Source: Paenibacillus doosanensis | GTDB lineage: Bacteria > Bacillota > Bacilli > Paenibacillales > NBRC-103111 | NCBI RefSeq assembly: GCF_025060755.1 | Contig: NZ_JANYUY010000055.1 | Span: 1 to 47,644 of the forward strand | DNA length: 47,644 bases | Reading direction: 5' to 3' | Part shown: piece after piece, positions 34,199 to 43,363 of the stretch | Position numbering within the stretch: the stretch's first letter is position 1 | Layout: each line of letters opens with the position of its first letter | The notes under the pieces: generated by a model | The model's input: only the letters and a program-made list of their open reading frames with translations | Databases searched by the model: none | What the model was told of the DNA's origin: nothing | Translations under genes and position numbers: made by a program

Positions 34199-35491
34199 AT
34201 GAAAAAGACAGTATTACCGGTTATGTTAGCGGTTGCTTTGCTCGGCGGATGTACGCCGGGAGGAGCGGGCTCCGACAAGGCTTCATCGGATTCGGGATCA
34301 GGCGGAGCTGTGGAGATCAGCTTTTGGCGGCCGCAGGCGAAAGAGGACGAGGATCAATTCTACGCCAAGCGCATCGAGGAGTTCAACAAGGCGAACGAAG
34401 GCAAGATCAAGCTGAAGATGGAGGTCATTACGAGGGGGAACTCCTTTGCGTACGAAGATAAAATTAACGCCGCGGTAGCGTCGCATACGCTGCCCGACAT
34501 CATCGCCATCGACGGTCCGAACGTAGCGAATTACGCGGCCTCGGGCATCGTCGCTCCGCTCGACGAGTATTTTGCCAAGGAAGATATGGCCGACTTCGTT
34601 CCGTCGATCATTCAGCAAGGCACTTATAACGGCAAATTTTATGCCGCGGGCTTGTCGGAATCTTCGGTCGTCCTGTTTTACAACAAAAAAATTATGAAGC
34701 AGTACGGCATCGAGCCGCCGACGCAGATGGAGAACGCCTGGACGTGGGATCAATGGTACGAGGTGATGAAGAAGACCGCCCAGAACGGAGTATTCGGCAC
34801 CAATATGATCAACGACAAAGGAGAATGGATGACGTACGCCTTCGAGCAGTTTTGGCTGTCGGGCGGCACGGATATTGTGGACAAGGAAGGCAAGAAGGCG
34901 CAGGGATTCGTCAACAGCCCGCAGGGAGTGGAAGCGGCGCAATTTCTGCAGAAGCTGGCCAAGGACAAATTGTTCAATATCGATCCGAAGCCGACCGAAT
35001 TCGAGGAGGGCAAGGCGGCGACCAAGCTCGGCGGCCCGTGGAATATTCCCGGGTTCAAGGATTATCCTGACCTGGAATGGGGGATTACGTACTTCCCCAA
35101 AAAATCCGGCGGCGTGCAGACCGCGCCATCCGGCAGCTGGACGATCGGCTTAAGCGCGGACAGCAAGCATCCGAAGGAAGCGGCGGAAGCGCTCAAATGG
35201 CTGACGAACAAAGACAGCTCGGCGGGCCTCGCGAAGGTGATCAGCATGCCGGCCAGCCGGAAATCGGCCTACGAGAGCATGCCCGAGTATAACGATTTGC
35301 CGCTGCGGGTGATCAAGGAGCAGGTGACGACCGTCTCCCGCGCCCGTCCGGTAACGCCGGGCTATCCCGTGCTGACGCAGAAGTTCGCCGAAGGGCTGAC
35401 GGATATTATGATGGGGGCCGACGTGAAGAAGACGCTCGATAATATCGCTTCGGTCTATGACGAGGAATATAAGAGGAATTTCACCAAATAA
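34199..35491 (+). CDS. ABC transporter sugar-binding lipoprotein
   Basis: A 430-residue extracellular solute-binding protein, family 1. The signal peptide ends in the lipobox LLGGC (Cys18 is lipidated), followed by a Ser/Gly linker. The mature part has the usual ISFWRP start, the IIAIDGPNVANYAASGIVAPL region and hinge features of oligosaccharide binders. AGGAGG lies eight bases before the ATG. With two permeases, a fructokinase and a GH32 enzyme in the same operon, the likely substrate is sucrose or a fructo-oligosaccharide. No ATPase gene is present; a shared MsmX-type ATPase from elsewhere is expected. Confidence 0.92.
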   Translation: MKKTVLPVMLAVALLGGCTPGGAGSDKASSDSGSGGAVEISFWRPQAKEDEDQFYAKRIEEFNKANEGKIKLKMEVITRGNSFAYEDKINAAVASHTLPDIIAIDGPNVANYAASGIVAPLDEYFAKEDMADFVPSIIQQGTYNGKFYAAGLSESSVVLFYNKKIMKQYGIEPPTQMENAWTWDQWYEVMKKTAQNGVFGTNMINDKGEWMTYAFEQFWLSGGTDIVDKEGKKAQGFVNSPQGVEAAQFLQKLAKDKLFNIDPKPTEFEEGKAATKLGGPWNIPGFKDYPDLEWGITYFPKKSGGVQTAPSGSWTIGLSADSKHPKEAAEALKWLTNKDSSAGLAKVISMPASRKSAYESMPEYNDLPLRVIKEQVTTVSRARPVTPGYPVLTQKFAEGLTDIMMGADVKKTLDNIASVYDEEYKRNFTK

Positions 35492-35533
35492 TTCGCTTCA
35501 AGCCAGCGGATTGCATCGGACTCTATATGCGGC

Positions 35534-35569
35534 GGCAGCTTGCCGGCAAGCCATTGCGGGCAGGCTGCC
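35534..35569 (+). other. mRNA hairpin between binding protein and permease genes
   Basis: GGCAGC (35,534-35,539) pairs with GCTGCC (35,564-35,569), extended by TGCC/GGGCA. No T run follows. Such hairpins can favour higher binding-protein yield. The 193-base gap otherwise holds no gene. Confidence 0.45.
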
Positions 35570-35684
35570 TTCCGTTAGGCCGGAGGCGGCCGAAAGACCT
35601 TTCGCTCGCTCGGGCGGCGTCAGGCTTGCGGCCCCGAAGCCGATGCAGCAGTTGGAGGCAGCGAAGAAGAAAGGAGCAGCATAA

Positions 35685-36605
35685 GTGCAGACAGCAACCG
35701 AAACGTTCAAGAACCGGGCCGCAGCGGCGACGATTCGCCGGAGCAAGCGCAAGGAAGCCGTGATGGGCTATTCGTTTATTTTGCCGGCCGTCCTGCTGCT
35801 GGCGGTATTTTTACTGCTGCCGTTTGTGCTCGCCGTCATGTTCGGCTTTACGAAGTTCAATCTGCTGCGGCCGGATCGCATCGAGTTTATCGGGCTCGCC
35901 AACTATATCAATCTGTTCACGGACCCGCTGTTCTACAAGTCGTTGTACAATACGCTGTATTTCTCCGTGATCGTCGTTCCGGTGCAATCGGCCGTCGCTT
36001 TGGGGCTCGCCCTTCTGATCAATAACAGGCTGAAGCTCCGCAACGTATTTCGAATCGCTTACTTCAGCCCGGTGATTACCTCGATGACCGTCATCGCCAT
36101 TCTATGGATTTACTTGTACAATCCGAACGAAGGGCTGGTCAATTCCGTGTTGAATGTGCTGGGCATTCCGAACCAGCCGTTTCTGAGAAGCGCGGGACAG
36201 GCGATGAACTCGATTATTTTCATGTCCGTCTGGCAGGCTGCCGGTTACCAGATGATGATTTTTCTGGCGGGGCTGCAGGGCATCCCCAAAGATTTGTACG
36301 AAGCGTCGTCGATCGACGGGGCGGGCAAGCTGCAGCAGCTCAGGTACATTACGATTCCGAGCCTGTACAACGTCATCGTCTTCGTGCTGACGATTACGAC
36401 GATTCAAGCGGTCAAGCTGTTCACCCAGCCTTACATTATGACGAACGGAGGGCCGGAGAATTCCACCCGAACGCTCGCGCTGCTGATTTATCAGCAAGGG
36501 TTTCAGTTCCGCAATGCCGGCTACGCTTCCGCCATATCGGTCGTTTTCTTCCTGATCGTCGTGTTCATTTCCGTCATGATGAGAAGGCTTCTTAAGGACA
36601 AATAG
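35685..36605 (+). CDS. Sugar ABC transporter permease (MalF type)
   Basis: A 306-residue membrane protein with six segments; the first begins at about residue 28 (MGYSFILPAVLLLAVFLLLPF). The coupling motif EAA---G is seen as YEASSIDGAGKLQQLRYITIP (about 210-230). The start is GTG at 35,685 after AAAGGAGC. It is paired with the second permease 54 bases downstream, forming the channel dimer with the shared ATPase. Confidence 0.93.
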   Translation: MQTATETFKNRAAAATIRRSKRKEAVMGYSFILPAVLLLAVFLLLPFVLAVMFGFTKFNLLRPDRIEFIGLANYINLFTDPLFYKSLYNTLYFSVIVVPVQSAVALGLALLINNRLKLRNVFRIAYFSPVITSMTVIAILWIYLYNPNEGLVNSVLNVLGIPNQPFLRSAGQAMNSIIFMSVWQAAGYQMMIFLAGLQGIPKDLYEASSIDGAGKLQQLRYITIPSLYNVIVFVLTITTIQAVKLFTQPYIMTNGGPENSTRTLALLIYQQGFQFRNAGYASAISVVFFLIVVFISVMMRRLLKDK

Positions 36606-36659
36606 CGGCCCGCTGCGGATTTAAGGCAAAATTTCAGGCAAAGGAGGAGAGCCAGCCGT

Positions 36660-37490
36660 ATGACGGATAGAAAAAGCAAGCTGCTGCTGTACGCCGCCAA
36701 TGTTATCGTATCATTCCTGTTCATTACTCCGCTGCTGTGGATGGTGGTGTCGTCGTTCAAGCCGGAGCCGCGCATCTTCGCGGACTTAAGCTCCTACAAG
36801 GCGCTGCTGCCGGTCGATTTCACGCTGGACAATTACCGCAAAGCGTTCGAACGGATTCCGATGTTCAAATATTTGTTTAACAGCCTCTTCTACGTTTCGG
36901 TCATCTGCCTGTGCAGCCTCGGGGTGAACTCGCTCTGCGGCTACGCGCTGGCCAAGCTGAATTTTAAGGGAAGAGCGTGGATTCTCACGTGCATTGTCGC
37001 GCTGATGGTCGTGCCGTTCGAGAGCATACTGATGCCGCTGTACTTCGTGGTCAATACGCTGCATTGGGTGAACACGTGGCTGGCGCTGATCGTGCCGTTT
37101 ATCGCCAGCTGCTTCAATATTTTTATGTTCCGGCAGTTTTTCATGGATATTCCGAACGAGCTGCTGGAGGCGGCGGCCATGGACGGCTCGTCGCCGATGA
37201 AGACGTTTCTTACGCTGGTCGTTCCTTTGTCGGGGCCGGTCTTTACGACGGTGTTCATTCTTACGTTTATTTCGCATTGGGGCGATTTCATGTGGCCGAT
37301 TTTGGTTACGACCGGAGAAGACCTGCGCAACGTGCAGCTCGGCATCCAAACCTTCTTCACGCTGCCTCCGATTTATTACGGGCAAATTATGGCTACGCTG
37401 ACTTTTACTACGCTGCCTATAGTGGTACTGTTTTTATGCTTGCAAAAATATTATGTGCAGGGGATTGCCAGCTCCGGACTAAAGGGCTGA
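36660..37490 (+). CDS. Sugar ABC transporter permease (MalG type)
   Basis: 276 residues, six membrane segments. The EAA loop is LLEAAAMDGSSPMKTFLTLV, and the C terminus GIASSGLKG is typical of MalG-type permeases. GGAGGAGAG lies before the ATG. It forms the dimer with the preceding permease. The fructokinase gene begins 18 bases after its stop. Confidence 0.94.
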   Translation: MTDRKSKLLLYAANVIVSFLFITPLLWMVVSSFKPEPRIFADLSSYKALLPVDFTLDNYRKAFERIPMFKYLFNSLFYVSVICLCSLGVNSLCGYALAKLNFKGRAWILTCIVALMVVPFESILMPLYFVVNTLHWVNTWLALIVPFIASCFNIFMFRQFFMDIPNELLEAAAMDGSSPMKTFLTLVVPLSGPVFTTVFILTFISHWGDFMWPILVTTGEDLRNVQLGIQTFFTLPPIYYGQIMATLTFTTLPIVVLFLCLQKYYVQGIASSGLKG

Positions 37491-37508
37491 TCGGAAGGTG
37501 ACAATGGT

Positions 37509-38501
37509 ATGTACGATGTAACGGCGATTGGAGAGCTGCTGATTGATTTTACTCCCTGCGGGCTATCGGACAAGGGGAATGTCTGCTTCGAGACCAATCC
37601 GGGCGGAGCGCCGGCCAATGTAGCGGCAGCGCTGGCCCGTTTCAATAAGAAAACCGCTTTTATCGGAAAAGTAGGGGATGACGCGTTCGGCCGATTTCTC
37701 GCGCAGGTGCTGCAAAACTTGCAGATCGATACGGCCGGGCTGGTCGTTGCCGAAGAAGCTCCGACGACGCTCGCCTTCGTCCATTTGGATGAGCGCGGCG
37801 AAAGATCGTTCAGCTTCTACCGCCGGATGACCGCAGATATGCTGCTGTCGGAGCGGGAATTGAACAAGAACATCCTCGCGCATTCGCGGATCGTTCATTT
37901 CGGCTCCGTTTCGATGACGCACGAGCCCGCGGCGGGAGCTACGCTGGCGGCGGTGCGGTTGGCCAAAGACTGCGGCGCGGCCGTCTCCTTCGACCCGAAT
38001 CTGCGTCCCGCGTTATGGGAGCGGCCGGAGCAGGCCAAACGGATGATCACGGAAGGCTTGCGGCTGGCGGATATCGTCAAGCTGTCGGAGGAAGAGCTGC
38101 TGTTTTTGACCGGAACTGCGGATGCGGCCGAAGGATCGGCGATACTCCAGGAGAGCTTCGGGACGCCGCTGCTGTTCGTAACCTTGGGCAGCGCAGGCTG
38201 CTTTTACCGTAAGGGCGACTTGACCGGCAGTGTGGGGGGCTGCAAGGTGACGGCCGTAGATACGACCGGGGCGGGAGACGCGTTCGTCGGGGCGGCGCTC
38301 AGCCGGATCGCCGACTGCGGCAAACCCGTTCAGGATTTGGAACGGGAGGAGCTCGAGGCTGTCGTACGCTTCGCCAATACGGCGGGGGCTCTGGCCGCAA
38401 CCCGCAAAGGCGCGATCGACAGCATGCCTTACTTGGAAGAGATCGAGCAATGGATGAACAAGGAAAGAACGGGAGAACGCTTGATAAGGGAGGAATCGTA
38501 A
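37509..38501 (+). CDS. Fructokinase, PfkB/ribokinase family
   Basis: 330 residues. The N-terminal GELLIDF and NPGGAPANVAAAL (substrate lid) and the C-terminal DTTGAGDAFVGA (anion hole and catalytic Asp257) define the family. In this operon it should phosphorylate fructose released by the GH32 enzyme. GGAAGG lies 12 bases before the ATG. It directly precedes the GH32 gene, whose ATG follows its stop codon with no gap. Confidence 0.92.
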   Translation: MYDVTAIGELLIDFTPCGLSDKGNVCFETNPGGAPANVAAALARFNKKTAFIGKVGDDAFGRFLAQVLQNLQIDTAGLVVAEEAPTTLAFVHLDERGERSFSFYRRMTADMLLSERELNKNILAHSRIVHFGSVSMTHEPAAGATLAAVRLAKDCGAAVSFDPNLRPALWERPEQAKRMITEGLRLADIVKLSEEELLFLTGTADAAEGSAILQESFGTPLLFVTLGSAGCFYRKGDLTGSVGGCKVTAVDTTGAGDAFVGAALSRIADCGKPVQDLEREELEAVVRFANTAGALAATRKGAIDSMPYLEEIEQWMNKERTGERLIREES

Positions 38502-40007
38502 ATGAAGAGGGAGCTTGAGACGAGCTTGCATGATCCTTACAGACCGCAGTATCATTTTACGCCGCAGCGGCAGTGGATGAATGACCCGAACGGCATGGTT
38601 TATTTTGAAGGGGAATACCATCTGTTCTACCAGTACCATCCTTACGGCACGACCTGGGGGCCGATGCATTGGGGGCATGCCGTCAGTCCCGATATGGTTC
38701 ATTGGGAGCATCTGCCGGTTGCGCTGGAGCCCGACGAGCACGGGGCGATTTTCTCGGGCAGCGCGGTGGTCGATTGGCGGGATACGACGGGCTTTTTCGG
38801 AGGGAAGCCGGGGCTGGTGGCGATCTTCACCCATCACGACACGGTGCCGGGGAGCGATCGTCCCCGGGAGCGGCAAAGTCTGGCCTACAGCACGGACCGC
38901 GGCAGAACATGGCATAAATATGCGGGCAATCCGGTGCTCGCCGACGAGAAGCACCACGATTACCGCGATCCGAAAGTGTTCTGGCACGAAGCCTCCGGCC
39001 GATGGGTCATGGTTCTGGCAACCGGACAAACGGTCAGCTTCTATACTTCTCCCGACTTGAAGGCGTGGTCTTTGTCCGGCACGTTCGGAGAGAAGGAAGG
39101 GTCGCATGACGGCGTATGGGAATGCCCCGATCTGTTCGAGCTGCCGATTGAGGGAAGCGGCGGCAGGGAGACGCGCTGGGTGCTGTTTGTCAGCATCGGC
39201 AACAATCCGGCGTTTCCGGAAGGCTCGCGAACTCAGTACTTCACAGGCACGTTCGACGGCCGGCAATTCGTCAACGACAACCCGCCGGAGACGGTGCTGT
39301 GGCTTGATTACGGGCGGGACAACTACGCGGGCGTGAGCTGGTCGGATATACCGCAGGAAGACGGCCGGAGAATCTATATCGGCTGGATGAGCAATTGGCA
39401 GTATGCCCAGGTCACCCCGACGAAGGAGTGGAGAAGCGCCATGACGCTTCCGAGAGCGCTGAGCCTGCGGAGCGTGAACGGCCGTCTGCAATTGATTCAG
39501 CGTCCCGTCGAGGAATTGCGGCGTCTGCGCGGGGATGCCTCCGTTTGGCGGGACATTGCGCTGGGAGATGACGCGCAGCCGTGGATCGGGCAGGAGGCGG
39601 CATGCTGCGAGCTGATCGCGGAGTTCGAGCTGCAGGACGCGCGGGAGGCGGGGCTGCGCCTCAGGACGTCCGCGTCCGATGCGCAGGAGCAGGAGGTCGT
39701 CGTCGGCTACGATGCCGCTTCGCAGCAGCTGTTCGTCGACCGCACCCGGGCGGGGGAAGCTTCCTTCCATCCGCTGTTTGCGGGCAAGCATGCTGCGCCG
39801 CTGCGCCAGGATGCGCATCATCGTGTTACAATGCATATATGGCTGGACCGTTCCTCGGTCGAAGTATTCGCCGGAGACGGCTCCGCCGCCATTACGGATT
39901 TGATATATCCGGCCGATTCGGATGCGTTAAGGATCGGGCCGTACGCTGCGGGAGGCCAGGCGAAGCTGATTTCGTTGGCCGTATACCCGCTCGCGCCCGG
40001 CTTATAA
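38502..40007 (+). CDS. GH32 glycoside hydrolase (sucrase/levanase type)
   Basis: A 501-residue enzyme of family 32 with a five-bladed propeller and a C-terminal beta-sandwich. All three catalytic motifs are present: WMNDPNG (nucleophile Asp28), YRDPKV (Asp156, transition-state stabiliser) and WECPDL (acid/base Glu207). No signal peptide, so it acts in the cytoplasm on imported sucrose or fructo-oligosaccharide. GGGAGG lies within the end of the kinase gene. Sucrose-6-phosphate, sucrose or short fructans are all possible. Because import is by ABC transporter, not PTS, the unphosphorylated sugar is likelier. Confidence 0.93.
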   Translation: MKRELETSLHDPYRPQYHFTPQRQWMNDPNGMVYFEGEYHLFYQYHPYGTTWGPMHWGHAVSPDMVHWEHLPVALEPDEHGAIFSGSAVVDWRDTTGFFGGKPGLVAIFTHHDTVPGSDRPRERQSLAYSTDRGRTWHKYAGNPVLADEKHHDYRDPKVFWHEASGRWVMVLATGQTVSFYTSPDLKAWSLSGTFGEKEGSHDGVWECPDLFELPIEGSGGRETRWVLFVSIGNNPAFPEGSRTQYFTGTFDGRQFVNDNPPETVLWLDYGRDNYAGVSWSDIPQEDGRRIYIGWMSNWQYAQVTPTKEWRSAMTLPRALSLRSVNGRLQLIQRPVEELRRLRGDASVWRDIALGDDAQPWIGQEAACCELIAEFELQDAREAGLRLRTSASDAQEQEVVVGYDAASQQLFVDRTRAGEASFHPLFAGKHAAPLRQDAHHRVTMHIWLDRSSVEVFAGDGSAAITDLIYPADSDALRIGPYAAGGQAKLISLAVYPLAPGL

Positions 40008-40091
40008 GCCTGCACCGGCCTGTGGCCGCGCCAGGTAGCTTGCGGCCCGCCGCCCCCGGCTGCATCCGGTTTCGCCAGAAAGGGGTCCTCT

Positions 40092-41759
40092 ATGAACTGC
40101 ATCCTGGTAGTGGATGATGAAGCGATACAGCGCAGAGTATTATCCGGTATGATTCGCAGCGTGAGGCCGGAATGCAGGGTGATCGAAGCCAGCAACGGCC
40201 GTAAGGCGCTGGAGGCGATCGACTCCGAGCCGGTCGATGCGGTCATAACGGATATCAAGATGCCGATTATGGACGGATTCGATTTTATCGAGCACAGCCG
40301 TAGGGGGCGCCGTCCGCTAAAAATTATTATTTTGAGCGGCTACCGTTATTTCGAATATGCGCAAAAGGCGCTGCAGTTGGGAGCGTTCGATTATTTGCTT
40401 AAGCCGGTGCGCGAAGAGAGCATCGTGCAGATGCTCGATAAGGTGGAAGCGAGTCTCCGCGAGGAACGAAGCAGCCTCATGGAGAAGGAGCAGCTGGCCA
40501 AGCGGCTGGATACCACCTTGCCGGTCTATTACGAGCGTCTGCTGAGCGAATGGATCGCCGGCCGGCTGTCCGCAGCGAAGCGGGACGAGCTGAAGGCCGC
40601 GTTTTCCTTGAAGGAAGCGGGGACGGTCATTGTCAGCCGCATTCACTTGGGAGCGCCGGAGGATACGGGGCAAGAGGAAGAAGCGGGGGCCACGGCGGAG
40701 CCGGACCAGCTGAAGCAGTCCGTCATCGAGGCGCTGAACCGCGGCTTGAGCCCGCTCGGCCAGCCGGTTTCGTTCGTTTCGCCGGACGATGCGCGCTGCA
40801 TCGTCACCGTGCTGACCGCCGTGAGCGCCGCGGAAGCGGATCATCCCGCCGGGACGGCGATGCTGGAAGCCGTGCACAAGGAAGTGAGCGGGCTTTGCGG
40901 CGGCGCGGGAGACTATGCCGTCTGCACGATGGGAGTAGGGCGGCCGCGCGGCGATATTATCGCGGAAGCCGCCGGCTCTTACGCGGAGGCGCTGGAGGCG
41001 GAAGCCCGCCATTTCTATCAGTCCGCGGACGGACCGATACGTTACGGCGACGCGGATCGGCCGCTTCAGCGGATGAGCGGCGAAGCGTCCAAGGACGAGG
41101 AGACGCTGAAGGAGCTTATTAAGCTGCTGAAGGCCGACGCTTTCGAACAGCATATCCATGAGATGCTGAACAAAATCACGGAAGAGGGCTTTCCGTTTCC
41201 GGACCAGTTGAAGGCGAGGCTGATCCGGCTAACCGGGAGCTTGGCCGAAACGGTGAAGGATATGATGAACGAGGAAGACTATCGCCAGCTGGTTATGCAG
41301 ATGGAACGGCAGATTAAGGAGTGCCGGGCTTTCGGGCAGCTGCACGGGATACTCGCCGGCTGCGGCGGGCAGCTCATCGCGGCGCTGCAGTCGATGCGGT
41401 CGCGCAAGCACGAGCTGACCGCGGACAAATGCGCCGCATTTATCGATGCGCATTATATGGAAGATTTGTCGCTGGAAGCGGTGGCCGGGCGGTTTTATTT
41501 CAGCCCCAATTATTTAAGCATGGTATTCAAAAATCAGCTCGGGACGACGTTCGTCAAATATTTGAGCGGCGTCCGATTGAATAAGGCGGTCCGGCTGCTG
41601 GAGGAAAGCGATCTGAAGGTATACGAGATTGCCGCGCGAACGGGCTTTAAGGATGAGAAGTATTTTTACCGGGTGTTTAAACGAAAATACGGCGTAACGC
41701 CGGATGAATATCGACGCTTATTGCGTCCCGCAGCAAACGGGCCTGCCGTCTATCCGTAA
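40092..41759 (+). CDS. YesN-type response regulator with AraC DNA-binding domain
   Basis: A 555-residue protein. The receiver is at 1-120, with Asp8/Asp9 (VVDDE), phospho-acceptor Asp54 (VITDIKMPIMDG) and the conserved Lys (FDYLLKPV). A middle linker follows (about 130-440), then an AraC helix-turn-helix pair (about 450-545; DLSLEAVAGRFYFSPNYLS and VYEIAARTGFKDEKYFYRVFKRKYG). AAAGGGG lies before the ATG. It should be activated by the YesM-type kinase at 32,141 and in turn activate the sugar operon. The kinase is broken as read, so how the regulator is now switched is unclear. Confidence 0.93.
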   Translation: MNCILVVDDEAIQRRVLSGMIRSVRPECRVIEASNGRKALEAIDSEPVDAVITDIKMPIMDGFDFIEHSRRGRRPLKIIILSGYRYFEYAQKALQLGAFDYLLKPVREESIVQMLDKVEASLREERSSLMEKEQLAKRLDTTLPVYYERLLSEWIAGRLSAAKRDELKAAFSLKEAGTVIVSRIHLGAPEDTGQEEEAGATAEPDQLKQSVIEALNRGLSPLGQPVSFVSPDDARCIVTVLTAVSAAEADHPAGTAMLEAVHKEVSGLCGGAGDYAVCTMGVGRPRGDIIAEAAGSYAEALEAEARHFYQSADGPIRYGDADRPLQRMSGEASKDEETLKELIKLLKADAFEQHIHEMLNKITEEGFPFPDQLKARLIRLTGSLAETVKDMMNEEDYRQLVMQMERQIKECRAFGQLHGILAGCGGQLIAALQSMRSRKHELTADKCAAFIDAHYMEDLSLEAVAGRFYFSPNYLSMVFKNQLGTTFVKYLSGVRLNKAVRLLEESDLKVYEIAARTGFKDEKYFYRVFKRKYGVTPDEYRRLLRPAANGPAVYP

Positions 41760-41777
41760 GACGGCAGGCCCGGTTGT
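41739..41777 (+). terminator. Terminator overlapping the regulator stop codon
   Basis: GGGCCTGCCGTCT (41,739-41,751) pairs perfectly with AGACGGCAGGCCC (41,759-41,771), followed by GGTTGTATT. It includes the stop codon of the response regulator and separates it from the convergent ROK gene. Confidence 0.85.
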
Positions 41778-41787
41778 ATTGGCGTGC

Positions 41788-43008
41788 TTATTTGGCGATG
41801 GACTGCGGCGAAAAGTAGGAAAACGACATATGCCGATCGAGCGCCATATTGGCGGCTCCCAGCGCTCCGCCGATTTCCTTGAATTCGCCGATGTGCACGA
41901 CGGTGGCGGCCGATAATTGGCCCATCGCGCGCTGCCGCATCATTTTAATCGCCGACTGCACATAGACGGTGCTTTCCTTGGGAATCGTCCCGCCCAATAT
42001 GATCGCCTCCGGATTCAGCAGATTGACCAGATTCGCCATCGTGATGCCCAAATAGGTGGCCGCATGGTTAACGACCTGAATGGCCAATTCATCGCCTTGT
42101 TCGGCCGCATGGCATATATCCTCGGCCTTCAGCATCTGCAGATCGAAGCCCGGGTGATGGTGAAGCGAGGAAGGCGAGCCAAGGCGGAGCAGGCGGCGGG
42201 CTTCAAGCTCCATGGCGGGAGCCGCGGACAGCATCTGCAGGCAGCCGGTGTTGCCGCACGGGCAAAGCGGCCCGTCGGCGTCAACCGTCGTGTGGCCGAT
42301 CTCTCCGGCTCCTCCGAGCGCCCCGTGAATAAGCTCGCGGTTCACATAAATGCCGGCTCCGATACCGGAATCGATGCCGATATAGATCATATGCCGGTAG
42401 TCTTTGCCCGCGCCGTACCGGCATTCCGACAAGCCGCGCGCGCGGCTGCGGTTCAACACGGCCGTCGGCCAGCCCAGCGCATTCTCCAGAAGCGCCCCTA
42501 GCTCGACCTGCTGCCAGCCCATCACGGCGGAGCTGCGGAGCAAGCCGTTATGCGTATCGACGAGCCCGGGCACGCCGATGCCCAGCAGCGGGATCGGAGT
42601 TTTGTCCAATTGTTTAATAAAGTCGGGAAGCTCCTGAACCAGCGCGCTCACCGCCGCCTCAGGGGTCAAAGGGCTGAAGGGGATGCGCCGTTTCTCGATC
42701 GTGTTGCCCAGCAAGTCGAAGGCGCCCAAAGTCCAGGTCTGATGATTGAGGTCGGCGCCCAGGATGATATGGGAATAAGGGACAAGCTCCAGATTGGTCG
42801 CCGGTCTGCCTCCGGTAGACTGTCGCAGCTCCGTTTCGTGCACAAGCCCAAGCTCGATCAATTCATTAATCGTCACCGAGATCGTCGCGCGGCTTAGATC
42901 GGTCTGTTGGGTCAGCTCGATACGGGACATCGGCCCGTGCACTCTCAGCATTTGGAGGATGGCGGTTTTGCTGCCTTTTTGATCCCAGACTTTGCGGATA
43001 GTATCCAT
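41788..43008 (-). CDS. ROK-family (XylR-type) transcriptional repressor
   Basis: 406 residues. An N-terminal winged helix-turn-helix (about 10-70; MSRIELTQQTDLSRATISVTI) precedes the ROK sugar-sensing domain. GEIGHTTVDADGPLCPCGNTGCLQ carries the zinc-binding Cys residues, with a glycine-rich IDSGIGAGIY segment. GAGGG lies nine bases before the ATG at 43,008. It is divergent from the heparinase/sulfatase operon and probably represses it until an inducing sugar binds. The inducer is unknown. Confidence 0.92.
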   Translation of the reverse strand: MDTIRKVWDQKGSKTAILQMLRVHGPMSRIELTQQTDLSRATISVTINELIELGLVHETELRQSTGGRPATNLELVPYSHIILGADLNHQTWTLGAFDLLGNTIEKRRIPFSPLTPEAAVSALVQELPDFIKQLDKTPIPLLGIGVPGLVDTHNGLLRSSAVMGWQQVELGALLENALGWPTAVLNRSRARGLSECRYGAGKDYRHMIYIGIDSGIGAGIYVNRELIHGALGGAGEIGHTTVDADGPLCPCGNTGCLQMLSAAPAMELEARRLLRLGSPSSLHHHPGFDLQMLKAEDICHAAEQGDELAIQVVNHAATYLGITMANLVNLLNPEAIILGGTIPKESTVYVQSAIKMMRQRAMGQLSAATVVHIGEFKEIGGALGAANMALDRHMSFSYFSPQSIAK

Positions 43009-43363
43009 AAATGTTCCCTCGCAATTCCTTCGAACTCAAAATATGTCTGCATTAACCATATCAAAATAATCGCGTGAAGGCAATGGCGGCATAGAGACTA
43101 ATACAAAACTTTAGACAAAATTTTTATGAATTTACCCTAATTTAAAGATGTAAAATGAATTTTTTCGGATAATAAGTTTAGTTATTGACATAAGTTTCGA
43201 GTGTGACGTATGATCAAGAGGAAAAGGGAAGAAAATTCCGCCCCGCGGGCGAACGGCAGTTGATAGCGTTTACAGTTTAGCCGGTTGATGATTAACTTGT
43301 TTAATCTAATGATAGGCTATTATCGGCACTTCATTATCAATAAGCGTTAGGAGGACCATAGCT
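43009..43363 (+). promoter_or_regulatory. Promoter region of the heparinase/sulfatase operon
   Basis: TTGACA (43,185-43,190), 18-base spacer, TATGAT (43,209-43,214) is a good plus-strand promoter. AATAAGTTTAGTTATT (43,171-43,186) is an inverted repeat next to the -35, and ATAAGTTT recurs just after it. Both could be operators for the divergent ROK repressor. The leader after the promoter is about 150 bases. AGGAGG before the ATG is the ribosome site. The rest is AT-rich and no gene is seen. Confidence 0.65.

Noticed and set aside
38013-39836. A 607-codon open frame opposite the fructokinase and GH32 genes
   Set aside because: It is antisense to two well-supported enzymes with intact catalytic motifs, and its length is explained by GC-rich codons.
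41739-41777. The perfect palindrome as an operator for the ROK repressor
   Set aside because: It overlaps the regulator stop codon and is GC-rich with a T-rich tail, so a terminator is the simpler reading.
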